Assembly (NCBI GenBank): GCA_945911015.1
Contig: CAMDZW010000040.1
Coordinates: 1 to 32,006, forward strand
Direction of reading: 5' to 3'
Origin: an uncultured Propionibacteriaceae bacterium
Lineage (GTDB): Bacteria > Actinomycetota > Actinomycetes > Propionibacteriales > Propionibacteriaceae
DNA length: 32,006 bases
The position numbers and the translations under genes were made by a program. The notes under the pieces were generated by a model. That model was not told where the DNA came from and did no database searches. It saw nothing but the letters and a program-made list of their open reading frames with translations. This document shows positions 1 through 8,008 of the stretch, one piece after another. Within the stretch, counting starts at the first letter, position 1, and each line of letters begins with the position of its first letter.

Positions 1-1051
1 GCGGGTCGGTCCCGCCGCCTTCGCCTTCCCCGGCGATGACGAGCAGATCCGCGAGCGGTTGCGGGACATGGTGATGACCCGCCGCATCGACGCCGAGGCC
101 ACCGCACTGCAACGGCAGGGCGAGCTGGGTCTGTGGGCCTCCTGTCTGGGGCAGGAAGCGGCACAGATCGGGTCCGGTCGTGCGCTGCGCAGCCAGGATG
201 TCGCCTTCCCGAGCTATCGCGAACACGGGGTGGCTTGGACCCGGGGCGTGCCGCCGCTGCAACTGCTGGCGATGTTCCGTGGCACCGACCTGGGCGGCTG
301 GGACCCGTACGACCGCAATTTCTTCCTCTACTCGATCATCATCGGCTCACAGAGCCTCCACGCCACCGGCTATGCGATGGGGCTGGAGGCCGACGGTGAG
401 GTCGGCAACGACGATCCCGAACGCGACGCCGCCACCATCTGCTACTTCGGTGACGGCGCAACCTCGCAGGGGGATGTGAACGAGTCCTTCGTCTTTGCAG
501 CCTCGTACCAGGCGCCGGTGGTGTTCTTCTGCCAGAACAACCAGTGGGCGATCTCGGAGCCGAGCGAACGTCAGTCGCGGATCCCGCTGTACCGACGTGC
601 AGCCGGATTCGGCTTCCCCGGTCTGCGGGTCGACGGCAATGACGTCCTGGCTGTCCGGGCCGTCACCGAATGGGCGATGCACCGGGCCCGCTCCGGGCAG
701 GGGCCGACCCTGATCGAGGCCTACACCTACCGGATGGGGGCCCACACCACCTCGGACGACCCGTCCAAGTATCGTCTCGAGACCGAGCTGGAGCACTGGC
801 GGCTCAAGGACCCGATCGAACGGGTCAAGGCACTGCTGCAGCGCAATGGTTCCTTCGACGACACCTGGTGGCGCGAGCTCAATGCCGAGGCGGACGAACT
901 CGCCTCCGGACTGCGCACCGCATGTCTGGCGCTGCCTGATCCCGACCCGATCGAGGCCTTCGACTTCGTGTACGAGGAGCAGACCCCTTATCTGCGGGAA
1001 CAGCAGGAGCGCTACCGGCAATACCTGGCATCGTTCGAAGGAGCGCACTGA
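1..1051 (+). CDS. pdhA: 2-oxoacid dehydrogenase E1 component, alpha subunit (pyruvate or branched-chain type), 5' partial
   Basis: This is the thiamine-diphosphate E1-alpha subunit of a pyruvate or branched-chain 2-oxoacid dehydrogenase complex, which decarboxylates the 2-oxoacid and acylates the E2 lipoyl group. The frame is open to the left edge, with codons starting at nt 2. A TTG at 59 and an ATG at 68 are internal, because the upstream codons (AFAFPGDDEQIRERLRDM) continue the normal family N-terminus, so the true start lies outside the window. The family block ALQRQGELGLWASCLGQEAA follows. The ThDP motif runs from GDG (449-457) to the NN pair (536-541). The C-terminal part has the usual MGAHTTSDDP segment. 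The stop overlaps the E1-beta start (TGATG, one base shared), so the two subunits are translationally coupled. The sequence resembles Streptomyces/mycobacterial proteins named either PdhA or BkdA, so the substrate is not settled. Confidence 0.93.
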   Translation, partial: RVGPAAFAFPGDDEQIRERLRDMVMTRRIDAEATALQRQGELGLWASCLGQEAAQIGSGRALRSQDVAFPSYREHGVAWTRGVPPLQLLAMFRGTDLGGWDPYDRNFFLYSIIIGSQSLHATGYAMGLEADGEVGNDDPERDAATICYFGDGATSQGDVNESFVFAASYQAPVVFFCQNNQWAISEPSERQSRIPLYRRAAGFGFPGLRVDGNDVLAVRAVTEWAMHRARSGQGPTLIEAYTYRMGAHTTSDDPSKYRLETELEHWRLKDPIERVKALLQRNGSFDDTWWRELNAEADELASGLRTACLALPDPDPIEAFDFVYEEQTPYLREQQERYRQYLASFEGAH

Positions 1052-2052
1052 TGACCACGACAGCCGCCCCGGCCGACGCGACGACCATGACGTTGGGCAA
1101 AGCGTTGAATGCCGGCCTGCGTCGCGCTCTGGAGGCCGATCCGAAGGTTGTGCTCTGCGGTGAGGACATCGGCAAGCTCGGTGGTGTCTTCCGGATCACC
1201 GAAGGCCTGCAGAAGGACTTCGGCGAGGCCCGGGTGATCGACTCGCCACTGGCGGAGTCCGGCATCGTCGGTACCGCTGTCGGCATGGCGATGCGTGGCT
1301 ACCGTCCGGTCGTGGAGATCCAGTTCGACGGCTTCGTCTTCCCGGCCTTCGACCAGATCGTCTGTCAGGTCGCCAAATTCCACAACCGGTCCCGCGGCAG
1401 GATCAAGATGCCGATGGTGATCCGGTTGCCCTTCGGCGGGGGGATCGGCGCGGTCGAGCACCACTCGGAGTCGCCGGAGGCCTATTTTGCCCACACTGCC
1501 GGGCTGAAGGTGGTTGCCTGCTCCAACCCCAACGATGCCTACTGGATGATGCAACAGGCGGTCGCCTCCGACGACCCGGTCATCTTCTGCGAGCCCAAAC
1601 GGCGCTACCACGAGAAGGACGAGGTGCAGCTCGACGGGACCCCCCAGCCGCTGCACAGCGCCCGGGTGGTACGGGCCGGAACCGATGCGACCCTGTTGGC
1701 CTACGGGCCGATGGTGAAGACCTGTCTCGACGCGGCCGCAGCCGCCGAGGACGAGGGCCGCAGCCTTGAGGTGATCGACCTGCGCACCCTCTCGCCACTC
1801 GACATGGCCACGGTCGCCGAGTCGGTCCAGCGGACCGGGCATGCGATCACCGTCCATGAGGCTGCCACCAACCTCGGCGTCGGTGCCGAACTCGCCGCCC
1901 GGATCAGCGAACAGTGCTTCTATGCTCTGGAGGCTCCGGTGCTGCGGGTCGGCGGTTTCGACACCCCCTATCCGGCATCGCGGATGGAAGACGACTACCT
2001 GCCCGACCTGGATCGGGTCCTCGATGCCGTCGACCGATCACTTGCCCACTGA
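1051..2052 (+). CDS. 2-oxoacid dehydrogenase E1 component, beta subunit
   Basis: This is the E1-beta partner that forms the alpha2beta2 ThDP-dependent decarboxylase. At 333 aa it has the usual length of the family. It shows the typical blocks ALEADPKVVLCGEDIGKLGG near the N-terminus, DSPLAESGIVGTAVGMAMRG, and IRLPFGGGIGAVEHHSES, followed by a transketolase C-terminal domain (SLEVIDLRTLSPLD). The ATG overlaps the E1-alpha stop, and GAAGGAG lies just upstream inside the E1-alpha end. E2 follows after 30 nt. No E3 (lipoamide dehydrogenase) gene is visible, so E3 must be encoded elsewhere, as is common in actinobacteria. Pyruvate versus branched-chain substrate cannot be decided from sequence alone. 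Confidence 0.94.
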   Translation: MTTTAAPADATTMTLGKALNAGLRRALEADPKVVLCGEDIGKLGGVFRITEGLQKDFGEARVIDSPLAESGIVGTAVGMAMRGYRPVVEIQFDGFVFPAFDQIVCQVAKFHNRSRGRIKMPMVIRLPFGGGIGAVEHHSESPEAYFAHTAGLKVVACSNPNDAYWMMQQAVASDDPVIFCEPKRRYHEKDEVQLDGTPQPLHSARVVRAGTDATLLAYGPMVKTCLDAAAAAEDEGRSLEVIDLRTLSPLDMATVAESVQRTGHAITVHEAATNLGVGAELAARISEQCFYALEAPVLRVGGFDTPYPASRMEDDYLPDLDRVLDAVDRSLAH

Positions 2053-2082
2053 AATCCCTTGCAGGACAGGAGAATCTGACCA

Positions 2083-3501
2083 ATGAAGCAGTTCCGACTT
2101 CCTGATCCCGGAGAGGGTCTGGTCGAAGCCGAGATCGCGACCTGGTTGGTCGCCGAAGGTGACGAGGTGAAGGTCAACGACATCGTCGTGGAGATCGAGA
2201 CCTCCAAGTCGCTGGTCGAGTTGCCGATCCCGTACGAAGGCACGGTCGTCTCGCTGTTGGTCGCCGAAGGGCAGACCGTCGAGGTCGGCGCGCCGATCAT
2301 CACCATCGACGACGGCACCGGCGACGAGATCGTCGAGCCCGGTGCCGACGGCGGCCGAGTGGCGAACCTGGTGGGGTACGGCCCCAAGGAGGGCGGGTCC
2401 AAGCGGCGCCCGCGCAAGGGCAGCGGCGACAGCGTCGAGAAGTCGGCGGTCCATGAGCAGCTGGCCTCCTCGTTCACCCCTGAGGTCCCGGTGTCGCGGC
2501 GGATCGACTCCTCGGAGTCCCTGGCGACCGCAGCTGATGCCGCGCCGGTGGGTGCTCCGCTGCCGGGGCCGGGTGAGGCCAACACCGAGCCCGGGATCGC
2601 AACCGGTGCTGTGCTGGCCAAGCCTCCGGTGCGCAAGCTGGCCCGTGATCTGGGTGTTGACCTGGCTGATGTCACCGGTTCCGGTGACGGTGGCGTGATC
2701 ACCCGTGAAGATGTCCATGCCGCTGCGGCCGATGCGGCTGCGGCTGTCGAACAGGACAGTGCGCTGCGGGCCGAGGGGCGGGTGGCGACCCTGGAGTCGC
2801 ATCGCGAGCCAATCAAGGGCATTCGCAAGGTGATGGCCCAGGCGATGGTGGAATCGGCCTTCACCGCACCGCACACCACCGAGTGGCTGACCTTCGACGC
2901 GACCGGGATGGTCGAGTTGCTGGATCTGCTCAAGTCCCGCAAGGAATATCGCGATGTACGGGTTTCGCCCACGCTGATTGCGGCCCGGGTGGTGTGTCTG
3001 GCCTTGCGGCAGTTCCCGGATCTCAACGCATCCTGGGATGAGGCGGCACAGGAAATCGTCTATCACGGTCGGGTGAATCTGGGGATTGCCGCAGCCACCG
3101 GTCGCGGCTTGGTGGTGCCGAACATCCCCGATGCAGACCGACTTTCGTTCAGCGAACTGTCGGCAGCCCTGGATGACCTCGTGGCGACGGCTCGCGCCGG
3201 TCGGACCCCACCAGCGGCGATGACCGGTGGCACCTTCACCATCACCAATGTGGGCGTCTTCGGTGTCGATGCTGGCACCCCGATCCTGAATCCCGGTGAG
3301 GCCGGAATCCTGGCACTGGGGGCCATCGCCCGCCGTCCCTGGGTGGTCGGCACCGGCGAGGACGAGCGGATTGAGCCTCGGTCGGTGATGACGCTGGCGC
3401 TGTCGTTCGACCATCGGATGATCGACGGGGCGACCGGATCACGCTTCCTGGCGATGATCGCGGACCTGCTGGCCAATCCGGGTCTGGCCCTGCTGCACTG
3501 A
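2083..3501 (+). CDS. 2-oxoacid dehydrogenase E2 component (dihydrolipoamide acyltransferase)
   Basis: This is the acyltransferase core of the complex, passing the acyl group from lipoyl-lysine to CoA. Domain order in 472 aa: one lipoyl domain (about 1-76) with the lipoylated lysine in EIETSKS (K42); a long Gly/Ala/Pro/Ser linker; a peripheral subunit-binding domain (about 183-220) beginning PPVRKLARDLGV with GSGDGGVITREDV; and a catalytic domain (about 240-472) ending in the active-site motif SFDHRMIDG (H444, D448, G449). An AGGAG box precedes the ATG at a normal distance. It is the last gene of the E1-alpha/E1-beta/E2 operon, followed by a hairpin at 3551-3576. Having a single lipoyl domain is typical of BCKDH-type E2s, whereas actinobacterial SucB/DlaT proteins often carry more. 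That slightly favours a branched-chain complex. Confidence 0.94.
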   Translation: MKQFRLPDPGEGLVEAEIATWLVAEGDEVKVNDIVVEIETSKSLVELPIPYEGTVVSLLVAEGQTVEVGAPIITIDDGTGDEIVEPGADGGRVANLVGYGPKEGGSKRRPRKGSGDSVEKSAVHEQLASSFTPEVPVSRRIDSSESLATAADAAPVGAPLPGPGEANTEPGIATGAVLAKPPVRKLARDLGVDLADVTGSGDGGVITREDVHAAAADAAAAVEQDSALRAEGRVATLESHREPIKGIRKVMAQAMVESAFTAPHTTEWLTFDATGMVELLDLLKSRKEYRDVRVSPTLIAARVVCLALRQFPDLNASWDEAAQEIVYHGRVNLGIAAATGRGLVVPNIPDADRLSFSELSAALDDLVATARAGRTPPAAMTGGTFTITNVGVFGVDAGTPILNPGEAGILALGAIARRPWVVGTGEDERIEPRSVMTLALSFDHRMIDGATGSRFLAMIADLLANPGLALLH

Positions 3502-3550
3502 CGGCCACTTGGCCCTGACCTGCCGCTTTGTCCTGAGGTGCAGCGAGGAT

Positions 3551-3576
3551 CGGATCGGCGCCGTCGCGCCGATCCG
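3551..3576 (+). terminator. Hairpin after the E1/E2 operon
   Basis: An 11-bp perfect inverted repeat (CGGATCGGCGC at 3551-3561 with GCGCCGATCCG at 3566-3576) encloses a CGTC tetraloop, 50 nt after the E2 stop. There is no clear T-run, as is usual for high-GC actinobacterial terminators. It is probably the transcription end of the operon. Confidence 0.6.
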
Positions 3577-3815
3577 GTCCACCAATTCTCAATGGGAGGT
3601 TGAGGTCTGGTGGTGCTGCAAGTTACTTGGGAGTTTCGCGTGGGAATGCGAGTTTGAACGTTTTCATGGCTTGCATGGCATGACTCATGTTGCTGAACGT
3701 TCATTCACCGTTGGGAAGGTTGATGGACAGAGGGTTGCGCACCGGTCAATGACGTGAATATGGTCGCGCTGTACCCAGATCTCAATGATCGTGATCCATA
3801 CCGAAAGGTCCACCG
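3577..3815 (+). promoter_or_regulatory. Upstream region of the secreted beta-helix protein
   Basis: The gap between the E2 stop (3501) and the next gene (3816) is 314 nt. Beyond the terminator hairpin it holds a stretch noticeably more AT-rich than the surroundings (about 3615-3800). The octamer TGAACGTT occurs twice here (around 3655 and 3697), the first copy followed by TTCATGG and the second by CATTC. This is the most likely promoter and operator zone for the 3816 gene. I cannot assign -35/-10 boxes with certainty. A GAAAGG ribosome-binding site sits before the 3816 ATG. Confidence 0.4.
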
Positions 3816-4784
3816 ATGAAGTTGACAGTCAAGGCGCGGGTCGGGGTTCTGGCCGGAGCACTGGCCGCCGCGTCCCTGATTGCCGGTCCTGCTGCTGTGT
3901 CGCAGGCGGCGCTCACCACCAGTTGTGTGGGTGAAGCAGGTGCGGTCACTGTGCCCGGCGACCTCGTTGTCCCGAAGGACAAGTCATGTGTGCTTGACGG
4001 CACCACCGTGCAGGGCAAGGTGACCGTCCGGGCGGGCGCTGACCTGGTCGTCACCAACGGCACCTTCGAGGGTGCAGTCGTGCTGCAGGCCGACGCCTAC
4101 CTCGATGCCACCGAGACCACCGTTGAGGGACGGATCACGAGCCAGGGTGGCTACGGCACCTACATTGTCGACTCCTCGGTCGGCAGCTATGTCGAGAATG
4201 GTCAGGGCGATGGTGTGCCCTTCCTCTACGCCGACAACCTCAATGCTGACGGGATCGTGAAGGTCACCAACGGCGAGCTCTACCTCGAGAGCAGTGCGGT
4301 CAAGCGCGTCCAGGCGATCGATCCGCTGTACGCCGATGTCATCGACTCGGTGATCTCGGGTGCGCTGGATGTCACCGGCGCCCAGAACGGCAGCCAGATC
4401 TGTGACTCCGAGGTTGGCGGCATCGCCACCTTCATCGGCAACGCCGGTGTCCAGCTCGGTAGCGGCAGCTTGTTCGGCGAGTGTGACGGGATCGGCAACT
4501 ACTTCGCCAAGGACGTCGTCATCAACGACTCCACCGAGGGTGTCCAGGTCAACGGCAACATCATCAGCGGTTCGCTGAGCGGCGAGGGCAACGACCCAGC
4601 GCCGACGGCTGATGACAACCGTGTCCGTGGCGGCGAAGAGGGCCAGTTCGGCGACTCGCAGCCGCAGCTGCGGTCCTTCTCGCGTCAGGCTGCCCCGCAG
4701 CCTCACGAGCAGGATCTGGACAAGGCTGCTGACCGCAAGGCAGCTGCTCTGAAGCAGGCTGCTGACTCCGGAAGCGCCTTCTGA
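3816..4784 (+). CDS. Secreted beta-helix-like protein of unknown function
   Basis: The protein has 322 aa. Residues 1-31 form a clear Sec signal peptide (MKLTVKARVG, hydrophobic core, cleavage probably after VSQA). The mature part is a run of short strand-turn repeats rich in V, T, G, D and N (for example TVQGKVTVRAGADLVVTNGT, then EGAVVLQADAYLDATETTVEG). This pattern is seen in right-handed beta-helix and bactofilin-like surface proteins. Two cysteine pairs (C37/C58 and C196/C223) could form disulfides outside the cell. The last 50 residues change character: Gln/Pro-rich, then a charged, Ala/Lys-rich tail (DLDKAADRKAAALKQAADSG). No LPXTG motif, lipobox or transmembrane anchor is present, so it should be released or held non-covalently. 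The gene stands alone, with its own upstream region and a strong terminator. I do not recognise a named family. Confidence 0.8.
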   Translation: MKLTVKARVGVLAGALAAASLIAGPAAVSQAALTTSCVGEAGAVTVPGDLVVPKDKSCVLDGTTVQGKVTVRAGADLVVTNGTFEGAVVLQADAYLDATETTVEGRITSQGGYGTYIVDSSVGSYVENGQGDGVPFLYADNLNADGIVKVTNGELYLESSAVKRVQAIDPLYADVIDSVISGALDVTGAQNGSQICDSEVGGIATFIGNAGVQLGSGSLFGECDGIGNYFAKDVVINDSTEGVQVNGNIISGSLSGEGNDPAPTADDNRVRGGEEGQFGDSQPQLRSFSRQAAPQPHEQDLDKAADRKAAALKQAADSGSAF

Positions 4785-4801
4785 TTCACCACTGAAGCGA
4801 C

Positions 4802-4841
4802 CAACGCTCCCCGGCCCACCTCCTCGGGTCGGGGAGCGTTG
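4802..4841 (+). terminator. Strong intrinsic-type terminator hairpin
   Basis: The stem is 16 bp: a perfect 12-bp repeat (CAACGCTCCCCG at 4802-4813 with CGGGGAGCGTTG at 4830-4841), continued inward by a G-T pair and CCC/GGG. The loop is 8 nt (4818-4825), followed by TCATGTTTGG. It lies 17 nt after the stop of the secreted protein gene. Confidence 0.85.
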
Positions 4842-4986
4842 TCATGTTTGGGGTCGGTCCCCATGGCCCCTCCACACCAACATTCCGACCCATCGGACGC
4901 CGTGAATCATTTCAATATGGTCTCTTGGGTCGGAATCCTTGCCGGCAGGGTGGGGTTGGCCCGGGATGGGGGCGGCCCTGATGTGC

Positions 4987-6162
4987 TCAGGCGTTGCCGT
5001 GGTCGTAGGTCTGGGACAGGATCCCGGTGTCGAGGGTGAGGTCGCCGACCTGGTAGGCGATGTCCAGCTCAGGGGAGGGTGCCTCGACCACGCCGTAGTG
5101 GTTACGGATTGCGTGGTCGAGGATGCCGCCGGCCAACAAGGTGCGTTCGACCGGCTGGGTGGCCTTCCCGGTGAGCACTGTGGTCTCGAAGCCTCGGGCG
5201 AGAAACCAGAAGTGCCCGTGTGGAGGGCCAGGATGAAGCCGGAGTTCGGCCTCGATCCGATCCTGAGGTCCCTCGGCGACGACGGCGAAGCTGGACACAG
5301 CCGAGGTCATGGCCATCTCGGAGCGCAGACCGTCAGTGTGGGTGATCACCGCGACGTGGTTGATCTGAGCGATGGCCTGGTCGATCTGCTCGCCGACCAG
5401 GCCGTGCACGGCCATCGAGTCGCGCAGCAGGGTCTGGTCGAGCAGGGCCACCCCTTCGGCCACCCGGTCACCGGTGAACCCGCGGACCTCGCTGACGCCG
5501 GACTCGCCGCCCGCACGTCGCTCGGTGAAGGCCAGCAAACCTTCCAGTCCGTGGAATCCGTAAACCTCGAACCCGCTGAAGGTCGTCATCACCGCACGGG
5601 TCATCGGTGCCTCGAGTGGCCATTGCGCACCGACCGGAAGGCGCCACGCCACCGGTACGGTCGATCCGGCTCCCAGAGCGACACCGAACCGTTGTGCCGT
5701 GTCATACATGGCCCTCGCATCGACGAGATTCCATGCCAGATGCTTGTCGTTGAAGACCGGGACGACGGTGTCGGTGGCGATCATGGCCGAGAGCACCGCG
5801 TCGAAGAGTCGCCGTCTCGGGTAGAGCTTCTGGCCGTACTCGTTGTTCTCGTAGTCGCCGTGTTCGCCGATGATCATGACCCCGTCGACGTTCACCCCGG
5901 GTTTTCCGGCGCCGAGCGCTTCGGCTGGTGTGTCGTACACCGGGACCCCGTGCTGGGCAAGGAACTCGGTCCCGATGTCGGCCTTGTTGCGGCCCTTCTG
6001 TGAGATGCCTTGCTGCTCCAGATACACGCCGGCGACCTCGACGCGTGGCTCGGTCCAGACACCGGCCCACTCATAGCCGGCCACCAGCGCCCGGCCCAAG
6101 ATGTCGGCATGGGATGCCTCGTACCAGGTGGTCACGATCAGGGCGACCCGAGGTTTCGACAT
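4987..6162 (-). CDS. Paralogue A of an uncharacterised family (possible divergent Gfo/Idh/MocA-like fold)
   Basis: This 391-aa protein belongs to the same family as the genes ending at 6191 and 9493. I recall similar proteins, annotated as hypothetical, from planctomycetes and related bacteria, but no established function. Conserved blocks are SHADILGRAL (17-26), VDGVMIIGEHGDY (92-104), LYPRRR (113-118), NDKHLAW (138-144), GSTVPVAWRLP, YGFHGLEG and VERTLLAGGILDHA near the C-terminus. The order of a hydrophobic strand, a predicted-alternation N-domain, and a 'NDKHLAW' segment where Gfo/Idh/MocA proteins have 'EKP' suggests a distant dehydrogenase-like fold. There is no GxGxxG dinucleotide motif, so this remains inference. 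A good Shine-Dalgarno (GAAGGAG) precedes the ATG. It lies 28 nt downstream of paralogue B, so the two are very likely co-transcribed (B then A). There is no signal peptide. Confidence 0.85.
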   Translation of the reverse strand: MSKPRVALIVTTWYEASHADILGRALVAGYEWAGVWTEPRVEVAGVYLEQQGISQKGRNKADIGTEFLAQHGVPVYDTPAEALGAGKPGVNVDGVMIIGEHGDYENNEYGQKLYPRRRLFDAVLSAMIATDTVVPVFNDKHLAWNLVDARAMYDTAQRFGVALGAGSTVPVAWRLPVGAQWPLEAPMTRAVMTTFSGFEVYGFHGLEGLLAFTERRAGGESGVSEVRGFTGDRVAEGVALLDQTLLRDSMAVHGLVGEQIDQAIAQINHVAVITHTDGLRSEMAMTSAVSSFAVVAEGPQDRIEAELRLHPGPPHGHFWFLARGFETTVLTGKATQPVERTLLAGGILDHAIRNHYGVVEAPSPELDIAYQVGDLTLDTGILSQTYDHGNA

Positions 6163-6190
6163 GACAGTTCTCCTTCAATGGTCCCAGTCG

Positions 6191-7369
6191 TCAGTGGTCT
6201 GCGCGGTCGTACGGGAGCAACGGCACTCCGGTGGCGGGGATGTCGGGATCAACCCGATAGGTCATGTCGAGGTGTGGCGTCGTCGGTGCCACTGCGCCTC
6301 GGGCGGATCGCATCGCATGGTCGAGGATGCCGCCGGTCAACAGCGACCGGATCGCTCCCGGATAGGGAGCCTGTCGGTCGATGATCAGTGACTCGGCAGC
6401 GCGGGCGAGGAACTGGAAGTGCCCATGGGGCGGCCCTGGCTGGAGATGGATCTCACAGTCGATCTCGTGTTGGGGCCCGGTCGCGGCAACCGAAAAGCTC
6501 TTCAGCTGGGTCGACAGCACCATGGCCGTACGGAGTCCGTCGCGGTGGGTGCAGCTCACCACGGTGTGGATGCCGTCGATCACCGCACCGACACGATCCG
6601 GAGGCACGGCATGGGCCAGGATTGCTCGTTCCAGCAGTGCCGAGTCAATCGTGTCCACTGCTGCCTGAGCATCGTCGCCGGTCCAGCCGCTGACTTCGGC
6701 CACCCCGGTCTCACCGCCGGCTCGACGTTCGGCGAAAGACTGGATCCCTTCGAGAGCGTGGAATCCGTAACGTTCGAAGGGCCCGTAACTGGCGGCAACT
6801 GCTGAGGTGAGGTCAGCTCCGTACGGCCACTCGGTGCCGCGCGGCTGACGCCAGGCGAGGGGGATGGTCGAGCCGGCGAGCAGGGGGATGCCAAGACGTG
6901 CGGCAGTGTCGTACATGGCCTGTGCGTCGGTGAAGTTCCACGCCAGATGCTTGTCGTTGAAGACCGGGACAAAGGTGTTCGTGGCAATCATCGCCGAGAC
7001 ACAGGCGTCGAAGAAGCGGCGGCGTGGGTAGAGCTGTTGGCCGAACTCGTTCTCCTCGTACCGGCCGTGCTCACCGATGATCACGACACCGTCGACATTG
7101 ACCCCGGGTTGCCCGACCCCGAGGGCCTCTGCCGGGGTGTCAAACAGCGGGATCCCCGCTTGGGCAAGGATGGGCAGGCCGACATCGGGTGACTGGCCCT
7201 CAGGGCCGACGACACCGGGTTGTTCGATGTGTGCGGCGACGACCTCGATGCGTGAAGGCTGGTGCTCCCCATTCCACGGATATCCCTGCACCAGCGGGGC
7301 GGCGAGCACATCGGCATGCGAACCGCGGAACCACGTGGTGACGATGAGGGCGACTCGAGGCCGTGTCAT
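6191..7369 (-). CDS. Paralogue B of the uncharacterised family
   Basis: The product has 392 aa from the ATG at 7369. The frame stays open to 7396, but alignment with A and C (all begin M-S/T-K/R-P-R-V/I-A-L-I) fixes this start. It carries the family blocks: SHADVLAAPL (17-26), VDGVVIIGEHGRY (92-104), LYPRRR (113-118), NDKHLAW (138-144), LAGSTIPLAWRQP (164-176), YGFHALEG (201-208), SVAATGP (293-299), PGPPHGHFQFLARA and LLTGGILDHAMRS. Internally it differs more from A than A differs from C in places (for example AIRSLL instead of VERTLL). It is the first gene of a two-gene unit with A. It is divergent from the decayed fourth copy at 7489, with about 120 nt between them that should hold the promoter. 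The biochemical role is unknown. Confidence 0.85.
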   Translation of the reverse strand: MTRPRVALIVTTWFRGSHADVLAAPLVQGYPWNGEHQPSRIEVVAAHIEQPGVVGPEGQSPDVGLPILAQAGIPLFDTPAEALGVGQPGVNVDGVVIIGEHGRYEENEFGQQLYPRRRFFDACVSAMIATNTFVPVFNDKHLAWNFTDAQAMYDTAARLGIPLLAGSTIPLAWRQPRGTEWPYGADLTSAVAASYGPFERYGFHALEGIQSFAERRAGGETGVAEVSGWTGDDAQAAVDTIDSALLERAILAHAVPPDRVGAVIDGIHTVVSCTHRDGLRTAMVLSTQLKSFSVAATGPQHEIDCEIHLQPGPPHGHFQFLARAAESLIIDRQAPYPGAIRSLLTGGILDHAMRSARGAVAPTTPHLDMTYRVDPDIPATGVPLLPYDRADH

Positions 7370-7488
7370 GTGACCTGATCCGATCAGTGGCGGCAATGAA
7401 CTGTCCGGACCAAACCTACCGATCTCGGGCCGGCACCGGGGAGATGTCCGCCGGCTGGCCTGCCACGATTCGACACCCTTTGAGGCGG

Positions 7489-7933
7489 CATCTGGCGTGG
7501 AACTTCACTGACGCTCTCGCCGTACGGGACAATGCCCGACGGCTCGGGGTCGGCTCGCGGCGGGCTCGTCGACCCCGCTGTGTTGGCGCAGGCCTCGCGG
7601 CACCGAATGGCCGTACGGGGCGGTGATGACCCGCGCTGTGGCTGCCGGAGGAGGGGGCTTCGAGTCGTACGGATTCCACACCCCCGAAACTGTGGCACTG
7701 GTCGGTGGCTGCGACCGGCCCGGATGGACCGGTCGTGTGTGAGTTCCATCGACAGGGCCTGGCCGGTCGAACGCACCCTGCTCACCGGAGGCATCCTCGA
7801 CCACGGCATCGGCAATGCTCGCGGTGTGGTCGGGCCGGAGTCACCTCAGCTTGCCGACATCAGCTACTCGGTGTCGGTCGACATCCCTGACACCGGGGTA
7901 CTGCTCGATCCGTACCAGCTGCGTTCGCACTGA
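7489..7933 (+). pseudogene. Decayed fourth copy of the paralogue family, inverted relative to A, B and C
   Basis: Four collinear fragments of the family can be read across three frames. 7489-7553 gives HLAWNFTDA...RRLGVG (like B residues 141-161). 7554 to about 7690 gives LAAGSSTPL, then RPRGTEWPYGAVMTRAVAA and YGFHTPE (like B 164-206). 7702-7755 gives SVAATGPDGPVVCEFHRQ (like B 293-310). 7757-7933 gives WPVERTLLTGGILDHGIGNA through to a normal C-terminus and TGA. The first 140 residues, roughly residues 209-292, and a short stretch near 311-337 are missing. At least three frame changes separate the pieces, so no functional protein can be made. The last piece is closest to the family C-terminus seen in A and C (VERTLL) and in B (ILDH). 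It is a dead duplicate pointing in the opposite direction to its living relatives. Confidence 0.85.
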
Positions 7934-8008
7934 GAGTTCGCCCGGGCGACACCTTCAGGTCACCTGGGCCCTCTAGAGTCGCACCCGCCCCGACCAAAGG
8001 AACCGAGG

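Noticed and set aside
3509..3757. An 82-codon frame in the gap before the secreted protein
   Set aside because: It has no family resemblance, runs through the terminator hairpin at 3551-3576 and has no ribosome-binding site. It is more likely chance in a regulatory region.
7532..7933. A 133-codon frame that could be taken as an intact gene
   Set aside because: Only its last 58 codons match the paralogue family. The first part is an out-of-frame reading of other fragments of the same decayed gene.
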